Assembly (NCBI GenBank): GCA_964369805.1
Contig: CAYJFM010000062.1
Location: 1 to 6,538, forward strand
DNA from: CAYJHC01 sp964369805
GTDB lineage: Bacteria > Bacillota > Clostridia > Peptostreptococcales > Anaerovoracaceae
Direction: 5' to 3'
DNA length: 6,538 bases
The notes under the pieces were generated by a model. That model worked only from the letters and a program-made list of their open reading frames with translations, was not told where the DNA came from and ran no database searches. Below, one piece after another: positions 5,438 to 6,538 of the stretch. Made by a program: the position numbers and the translations under genes. Each line of letters starts with the position of its first letter. Within the stretch, counting starts at the first letter, position 1.

Positions 5438-6538
5438 CTAGATTCCTTCAACATCTTTTTCGTCTATGTTATTAGAAATCGGAATAATTGTTCCTATTAA
5501 TAGCATGCATAGTACAAATATTATTGTAAAACTATCAACTGTGAGTAACGTTGCTACACCACTTCTAGTTACAAGTATCAATGCAACTATTAGTAGTAGG
5601 TCTACAATTATTGCAGCAATCTTCCCATTTCGAAGTTTTCTCTCATCATCTTTTTGCTCTTCTCTATACTCTTCAATTTTGTCAGCTATTGTTACTGTTC
5701 TGTCCTCATCATCTCTTGGTTTTTTATTTGCCATCATTACAAGTATAATTGAAAGAACCACTGATAATGCGAATGCGACACTGTACTCGTCGAATATAAC
5801 CATATTTATGAAATCTTGTGTTATGAACAATAGTATAATTGCCATAACTGCTTCGACTGCCAATGCTATCGTTTTTCCTCTTCGAAGTTTCGCAAACTTC
5901 TTATCTTCTGTTTCGTTGTATTTTCTATCAAACTCATCCCACTTTTCTTCATCTTCATTATTTTTCTTTCTTTTCTTAATGAAAGCTATATATAATGCTG
6001 ATAATGTTACAAATATGGTTGATAGTAAATCAAACAAGCTCCATGTTGTTTGCCCTTCATCTTCTCCTACTAGATTGAATTCTCCCATAGACAATGGTAC
6101 TCCATTGCTCATCAGAATTATTGTTTCATATTGCTTTCCTGCTATCTCTATTGTAATGGTATGTTCTCCATCTGGCAGTGTTGCAATATACTCAGGGTCA
6201 ATTACTAAATTCCCATTTTCATCAATCGTATAATCATCCTTATCCAATTCTTTACCATTGATTTCAACTTTATCAATCGGCTCTTCTACGGTTGGAGGTG
6301 TTATTGCAATTTCAGGTTTATCTTCTTCTGGGTCTGTTCCCTTGTCATCTTCAATTTCAGGCTGTGGTGTTGGTGTTTCCCCTCCACCGCCTTCTGTTGT
6401 TGGTGGTACAGGTACTGGTGTTTCCCCTCCACTCCCTGGGTTAGTGCTTTCCTCAGGGTCTGTTCCACCACCTGGAATAGTTTCTGTTCCTGAGTCTTCT
6501 TTTTCGTAGTATGGATATAAAACTATGTTTTCTGTTCC
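5438..6538 (-). CDS. C-terminal part of a large surface protein with multi-helix membrane module (5' end beyond window)
   Basis: The minus-strand frame is open from the window edge to the stop: 366 visible residues. A TTG at 6245-6247 could be taken as a start, but coding sequence clearly continues upstream of it, through a complete Ig-like strand pattern. Residues here count from the window edge. Order: the end of a strand-rich domain (1-13, TENIVLYPYYEK, like the last strand of an InlB-type repeat); a Pro/Gly/Glu/Thr linker (14-85) with repeated GETPxP and GTDPEE; a small Ig- or X2-like domain (about 87-145, VEINGKELDKDDYTIDENG); then five hydrophobic helices near 166-187, 222-239, 252-269, 304-324 and 336-354, separated by highly charged cytosolic segments (188-220, 272-303). 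The two last helix pairs are similar to each other. Probably a membrane-anchored extracellular protein; I recall comparable C-termini on clostridial surface proteins, but the role is unknown. Confidence 0.82.
   Translation of the reverse strand, partial: GTENIVLYPYYEKEDSGTETIPGGGTDPEESTNPGSGGETPVPVPPTTEGGGGETPTPQPEIEDDKGTDPEEDKPEIAITPPTVEEPIDKVEINGKELDKDDYTIDENGNLVIDPEYIATLPDGEHTITIEIAGKQYETIILMSNGVPLSMGEFNLVGEDEGQTTWSLFDLLSTIFVTLSALYIAFIKKRKKNNEDEEKWDEFDRKYNETEDKKFAKLRRGKTIALAVEAVMAIILLFITQDFINMVIFDEYSVAFALSVVLSIILVMMANKKPRDDEDRTVTIADKIEEYREEQKDDERKLRNGKIAAIIVDLLLIVALILVTRSGVATLLTVDSFTIIFVLCMLLIGTIIPISNNIDEKDVEGI
6371..6432 (-). repeat. short in-frame direct repeat in the Pro-rich linker
   Basis: The 17 bases at 6371-6387 recur exactly at 6416-6432, a 45-bp (15-codon) period. 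On the coding strand they encode GGETP inside GSGGETPVP and GGGGETPTP. The period being a multiple of three keeps the frame, so the linker can lengthen or shorten by slippage without breaking the protein. Confidence 0.8.

Noticed and set aside
5466..6233. 255-aa open frame on the plus strand
   Set aside because: Long, but Ser/Ile/Thr-rich low-complexity sequence antisense to the membrane protein. The minus frame shows proper helices, charged loops and a domain that continues upstream.
6258..6509. 83-aa Ser/Gly/Pro-rich open frame on the plus strand
   Set aside because: Mirror image of the repetitive Pro-rich linker on the other strand; no ribosome site and no domain.

Overview
The window looks like chromosomal DNA of a low-GC Firmicute, probably an anaerobic, amino-acid-fermenting Clostridia-type bacterium. 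This is inferred from AT-rich coding, strong GGAGG-type ribosome sites, sigma-A-like promoters, compact U-tract terminators and the gene families present. No ribosomal or tRNA gene fixes the species.

Layout. Positions 1-263 hold a non-coding, highly structured region: a perfect 55-bp direct repeat (1-55 and 173-227) defines a 172-bp period, of which one unit is complete. That unit folds on paper into three hairpins plus a terminator-like hairpin and is the least explained part of the window. A second terminator (227-263) closes it off. A strong promoter (275-303) then drives a c-di-GMP phosphodiesterase-type EAL gene (429-1670, +), which ends at a terminator (1728-1764) shared with the convergent operon.

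Positions 1782-4449 hold a two-gene minus-strand operon, with a ureohydrolase (agmatinase/guanidino-acid hydrolase) first and a YjiH/Gate-family membrane transporter second. It is transcribed divergently from a LysR-type regulator (4450-5349, +). The 223-bp divergent spacer carries a perfect 8+8 palindrome suited to LysR binding. The simplest reading is a substrate-inducible module that imports or exports a guanidino compound (or the hydrolysis product) and splits off urea. The exact substrate cannot be told from sequence.

A long perfect hairpin (5352-5395) separates the regulator from the 3' part of a large minus-strand surface-protein gene (5438 to beyond 6538). The visible part encodes the end of a possible repeat domain, a Pro/Gly/Glu/Thr-rich linker, a small Ig-like domain and a C-terminal five-helix membrane module with an internal duplication. 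It is cut by the window edge.

Most promising for novelty: the tandem structured repeat at 1-227, and the duplicated membrane-anchor module at the end of the surface protein. The guanidino module is a recognisable type whose substrate is open.
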